DNA of 5,875 nt from Hyphomicrobiales bacterium (GTDB taxonomy: Bacteria; Pseudomonadota; Alphaproteobacteria; Rhizobiales; Xanthobacteraceae). The stretch covers positions 1-5,875 of the forward strand of contig JAFKKQ010000299.1 in the NCBI GenBank assembly GCA_017304505.1. The letters are read 5' to 3'. The position numbers and the translations under genes were made by a program. This document shows positions 1 to 5,875 of this stretch, one piece after another. Each line of letters opens with the position of its first letter. Positions within the stretch are counted from its first letter, which is position 1. Below the pieces are notes generated by a model, which had not been told where the DNA came from, did no database searches, and saw nothing but the letters and a program-made list of their open reading frames with translations.

Positions 1-1
1 C

Positions 2-1846
2 ATGTACGAAGCGCGCTTCCAGTCGTTCGACGATCCCGAGCCGGCGCAAACCGGGCCGCGGGTCCAGGCCCTGCGCGCGGAACTTTCCCGGCGCGGACTG
101 TCCGGCCTGATCCTACCCCGCGCCGACCGGCATCAGAATGAATACGTCCCGCCCTCCGAGGAGCGGCTGGCCTGGCTGACCGGCTTCACCGGCTCAGCGG
201 GCGTCACGGTTGTGCTGGCCGACCGCGCCGCATTGTTCGTCGATGGCCGCTACACATTGCAGGCCGCCGAGCAGGTCGACACCTCGGTCTTCACCATCGT
301 CCACATCGCCGAGACGTCGCCGGAGCGCTGGCTGGAAGCGAACCTGATCGCGGGCGCGAAGCTCGGTTATGACGCCTGGCTGCACACCGTCGACGGCGCG
401 GAACGGCTGGCGCGCGCGTGTGCCAACGCCGGTGCGACACTGACGCCGACGGAGCCCAACCCCGTCGATACGATCTGGACCGACCGCCCCGCGCCACCGC
501 TCGGCCCGGTGTCGCTGCACGACCTCCGCTTCGCCGGCGAATACGCAAGCTCCAAGCTCAACCGCATCCGCTCCGAGATCGCGGGCCTGCGCGCCGACGC
601 GCTGATCGTGTCCGACCCGCATGCCGTGGCCTGGACCTTCAACATCCGCGGCAGCGATGTCGCGCACACGCCGCTCCCGCTTGCCTTCGCCATCGTGCCG
701 CAGGACGGCCGGCCCACTCTCTACGTTGACGGTGCAAAGCTGAGCAACGTGGTGCGCCACCACCTCGAGGAAACAACCGAGGTGCGCGAGCCCGCCGATT
801 TCATCCGCGACCTCGCAGCGCTGGGCGAAGCGCATCGCACCGTGCGACTCGATCAGGCCACCGCGGCCGATGCGCTGGCCCATATCGTCACGGTCTCCGG
901 CGGCCGCGTGACGCGCGGACCGGACCCCATCGCGCTGATGAAGGCGGTCAAGAATCCGGTCGAGATCGAAGGCGCGCGCGAGGCGCATCTGCGCGACGGC
1001 GCGGCGATGGCGCGCTTCCTGGCGTGGTTCGACCGCGAGGCGCCGAACGGCGAACTCACCGAGATCGCAGCCGTTGAAGCTTTGGAAAGCTTCCGCCGCG
1101 ACACCGGCCTGCTGAAGGACGTGTCGTTCCCGAGCATTTCCGGCGCGGGACCCGACGGCGCCATCGTGCATTACCGCGTGACGCATGCCAGCAACCGGAT
1201 CGTCGCGCCGGGCGAACTGTTCCTGATCGATTCCGGCGGACAATACGAAGACGGCACCACCGACATCACCCGCACTGTCGCGGTCGGCGAACCGGCCGCC
1301 GAGATGCGCGATGAAATGCGCGACCGCTTCACGCGCGTTCTGAAGGGCCACATCGCCATCGCACGCGCGGTGTTTCCGGACGGCGTCACCGGCGCGCAGC
1401 TTGACCCGTTCGCGCGTCAATCGCTTTGGGAGGCTGGTCTCGATTTCGATCACGGCACGGGACACGGCGTCGGCAGCTATCTGTCGGTGCACGAAGGGCC
1501 GGCGCGCATCTCCAAGCTCGGCAACACGCCGCTCAAGCGCGGCATGATCCTGTCGAACGAACCTGGCTATTACAAAGCCGGCGAATACGGCATCCGCATC
1601 GAGAATCTGGTGCTGGTCACGGAAGGCCCCGAGATTGCGGGCGGCGAGAAACCGCTGAACAGCTTTGAGACATTGTCACTGGTCCCGATCGACCGGCGGC
1701 TGATCGAACCAGCGCTGCTCACCGTCGAAGAGGCATCCTGGCTTGAGGCTTACCATACCAGGGTCCTGGAAGCGCTGATGCCGCTGGTCGACGACGAGAC
1801 GCGGTCGTGGCTTGAAGCCGCGACGCTCCCGATCGGCGAGGACTAG
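2..1846 (+). CDS. pepP: Xaa-Pro aminopeptidase (aminopeptidase P), M24 family, long three-domain form
   Basis: Cytoplasmic metallopeptidase that removes the N-terminal residue from peptides whose second residue is proline. At 614 residues it matches the long form typified by animal XPNPEP1, not the roughly 440-residue E. coli PepP. Two creatinase-like N-terminal domains (about residues 15-175 and 176-325) precede the catalytic pita-bread fold (about 326-550) and a short M24 C-terminal domain (about 553-614). The expected dinuclear metal ligands are visible: D410 in LFLIDSGG, D421 in TTDITRT, H488 in HGTGHGVG, E520 in SNEPGYY and E534 in RIENL. The supporting histidines H390 (IVHY) and H497 (SVHEGP) are also present. 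The N-terminal domain has the typical FTGSAG segment at 62-67. The ATG at base 2 fits the start I recall for rhizobial homologues (FQSFDDPE close to the N-terminus), but any ribosome site lies outside the window. The next in-frame ATG is codon 313, far inside the protein. No convincing terminator follows the stop. Confidence 0.94.
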   Translation: MYEARFQSFDDPEPAQTGPRVQALRAELSRRGLSGLILPRADRHQNEYVPPSEERLAWLTGFTGSAGVTVVLADRAALFVDGRYTLQAAEQVDTSVFTIVHIAETSPERWLEANLIAGAKLGYDAWLHTVDGAERLARACANAGATLTPTEPNPVDTIWTDRPAPPLGPVSLHDLRFAGEYASSKLNRIRSEIAGLRADALIVSDPHAVAWTFNIRGSDVAHTPLPLAFAIVPQDGRPTLYVDGAKLSNVVRHHLEETTEVREPADFIRDLAALGEAHRTVRLDQATAADALAHIVTVSGGRVTRGPDPIALMKAVKNPVEIEGAREAHLRDGAAMARFLAWFDREAPNGELTEIAAVEALESFRRDTGLLKDVSFPSISGAGPDGAIVHYRVTHASNRIVAPGELFLIDSGGQYEDGTTDITRTVAVGEPAAEMRDEMRDRFTRVLKGHIAIARAVFPDGVTGAQLDPFARQSLWEAGLDFDHGTGHGVGSYLSVHEGPARISKLGNTPLKRGMILSNEPGYYKAGEYGIRIENLVLVTEGPEIAGGEKPLNSFETLSLVPIDRRLIEPALLTVEEASWLEAYHTRVLEALMPLVDDETRSWLEAATLPIGED

Positions 1847-1949
1847 ACCTCAAGCGTCCGTGAACGGATCGCGCCACTTCCATTCATGCCGGGTTCATGG
1901 CTGCGCGCGTAGCTTCACGCACAGGGGCGTGAAACCAAGGACAACAACA
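1847..1949 (+). promoter_or_regulatory. Intergenic leader of the small secreted-protein gene, with a 7-bp hairpin
   Basis: This 103-base gap separates the aminopeptidase stop from the small secreted-protein start on the same strand. It contains a perfect inverted repeat, TTCACGC (1914-1920) and GCGTGAA (1927-1933), with a 6-base loop. The repeat ends 16 bases before the ATG and just ahead of the likely ribosome site. A smaller hairpin, TCCGT/ACGGA, lies just after the aminopeptidase stop. Neither is followed by a T-run, so I do not call a terminator. I see no clear -35/-10 pair. The gap is long enough to hold a promoter of its own, but that is inference. Confidence 0.4.
1937..1941 (+). promoter_or_regulatory. 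Ribosome binding site that fixes the start of the small secreted-protein gene
   Basis: AAGGA lies 8 bases before the ATG at 1950. The open frame extends upstream to an ATG at 1812, inside the aminopeptidase gene. The codons between 1812 and 1949 encode a basic stretch with no signal-peptide character. The ribosome site, together with a clean signal peptide beginning at 1950, decides in favour of the downstream start. Confidence 0.75.
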
Positions 1950-2294
1950 ATGTCACGCATGAGCATGGTTGCTCTCGCTGCCGCATTCGCCATCGGGAGC
2001 CTGTCCCTCACGGTTGAGGCACAAGCACGCGGCGGACACGGCGGGCATGGCTCACACTTCTCGGGCGCCCGCAGCTTCAGTGCCGGACACGGCTTCAGCG
2101 GCCATCGCGGATACTATGGCGGTCGCCGCTTCGGCTACTATCGCGGCTACCGGGCTTACGGCTACCGGCCGTACCTCTACGCGGGTTACGGCGGCTGCTA
2201 TCGTCTGCGCCAGGTCTGGACCCCGTATGGCCTCGTGCTGCGCCGGGTCAACGTTTGCTATCCGTACCGGCCTTACGGTTACGGCTACTACTGA
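1950..2294 (+). CDS. Small secreted Gly/Tyr-rich protein of unknown function
   Basis: This gene encodes 114 residues with a typical Sec signal peptide: short basic n-region, hydrophobic stretch at about 5-20, and an AQA cleavage site near residue 26 (VEA at 24 is an alternative). The mature part would be about 88 residues with two zones. Residues 27-54 are rich in Gly, Ser and His (H30, H33, H36, H47, H52). Residues 55-114 hold all 18 tyrosines, mostly in GYR, PY and GYY repeats. By my count the mature protein has 21 Gly. The only cysteines, C83 and C103, bracket a more ordinary segment (YRLRQVWTPYGLVLRRVNV) and could form a periplasmic disulfide. Small proteins with a similar Cys-bracketed WTPYG segment are, as I recall, common as hypotheticals in Rhizobiales. 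Gly/Tyr-rich secreted proteins are sometimes auto-annotated as sulfur globule proteins, but composition alone does not support that here. Function unknown; cell-surface or periplasmic location is inferred from the signal peptide. Confidence 0.82.
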   Translation: MSRMSMVALAAAFAIGSLSLTVEAQARGGHGGHGSHFSGARSFSAGHGFSGHRGYYGGRRFGYYRGYRAYGYRPYLYAGYGGCYRLRQVWTPYGLVLRRVNVCYPYRPYGYGYY

Positions 2295-2357
2295 GGCGGT
2301 CGGCCTGGATTCGTTTCGCGGCTGCCGGTAACAATCGATACAGGCCGCTTCGTTTCG
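2295..2357. other. Convergent intergenic gap with short direct and inverted repeats
   Basis: This gap separates the 3' ends of two genes that run toward each other. It carries a 7-bp inverted repeat, CGGCCTG (2301-2307) and CAGGCCG (2341-2347), with a 33-base loop. It also carries a 10-base direct repeat, TTCGTTTCGC, at 2310-2319 and 2349-2358; the second copy touches the ligase stop codon. Some form of termination would be expected here, but there is no compact GC stem followed by a T-run on either strand, so no terminator is called. Confidence 0.4.

Positions 2358-5875
<3,518 letters not shown>

Noticed and set aside
194..1492. Long minus-strand open frame (432 codons) antisense to the aminopeptidase
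   Set aside because: Shadow frame with no family resemblance; the plus strand carries complete M24 motifs over the same bases.
1812..1949. Upstream ATG extension of the small secreted protein by 46 residues
   Set aside because: It would overlap the aminopeptidase gene and place a basic, non-hydrophobic stretch before a clear signal peptide. A ribosome site precedes the ATG at 1950.

Overview
This is a GC-rich window with the coding style of an alphaproteobacterium. The form of its DNA ligase (including a CPCP zinc-finger variant), the long three-domain aminopeptidase P and a Gly/Tyr-rich secreted protein all point to Hyphomicrobiales (Rhizobiales), probably near Bradyrhizobium, Rhodopseudomonas or Pseudolabrys. 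That placement comes from recalled family features, not from a search.

Layout from left to right. (1) Bases 2-1846, plus strand: a 614-residue Xaa-Pro aminopeptidase of family M24 with all metal ligands in place; its start codon lies at the window edge. (2) A 103-base gap with a small hairpin, then 1950-2294, plus strand: a 114-residue secreted protein rich in Gly and Tyr, of unknown function. (3) A 63-base gap between convergent genes, containing short direct and inverted repeats. (4) 4481-2358, minus strand: NAD-dependent DNA ligase LigA, complete at 707 residues. (5) A 126-base divergent intergenic region with a perfect 10-bp inverted repeat followed by a second small hairpin that reaches the next start codon. 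(6) 4608-5450, plus strand: a 280-residue member of the isocitrate lyase/PEP mutase superfamily. (7) Only 21 bases later, 5472 to the window end, plus strand: a carboxymuconolactone decarboxylase/AhpD-like protein with a CxxCxxxH redox motif, cut off by the window.

The first three genes are housekeeping or general-purpose functions (peptide breakdown, an exported small protein, DNA replication and repair) and show no obvious shared pathway. The last two look like one operon, divergent from ligA, that pairs a C-C bond-cleaving carboxylate enzyme with a thiol-based peroxidase-like protein; their real substrates cannot be read from the sequence. I see no mobile element, CRISPR array, tRNA, rRNA or phage sequence. 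The region reads as ordinary chromosome. The parts that deserve a second look are the hairpins ahead of genes 2 and 6, the zinc-finger spacing in LigA, and the gene 6-gene 7 pair.
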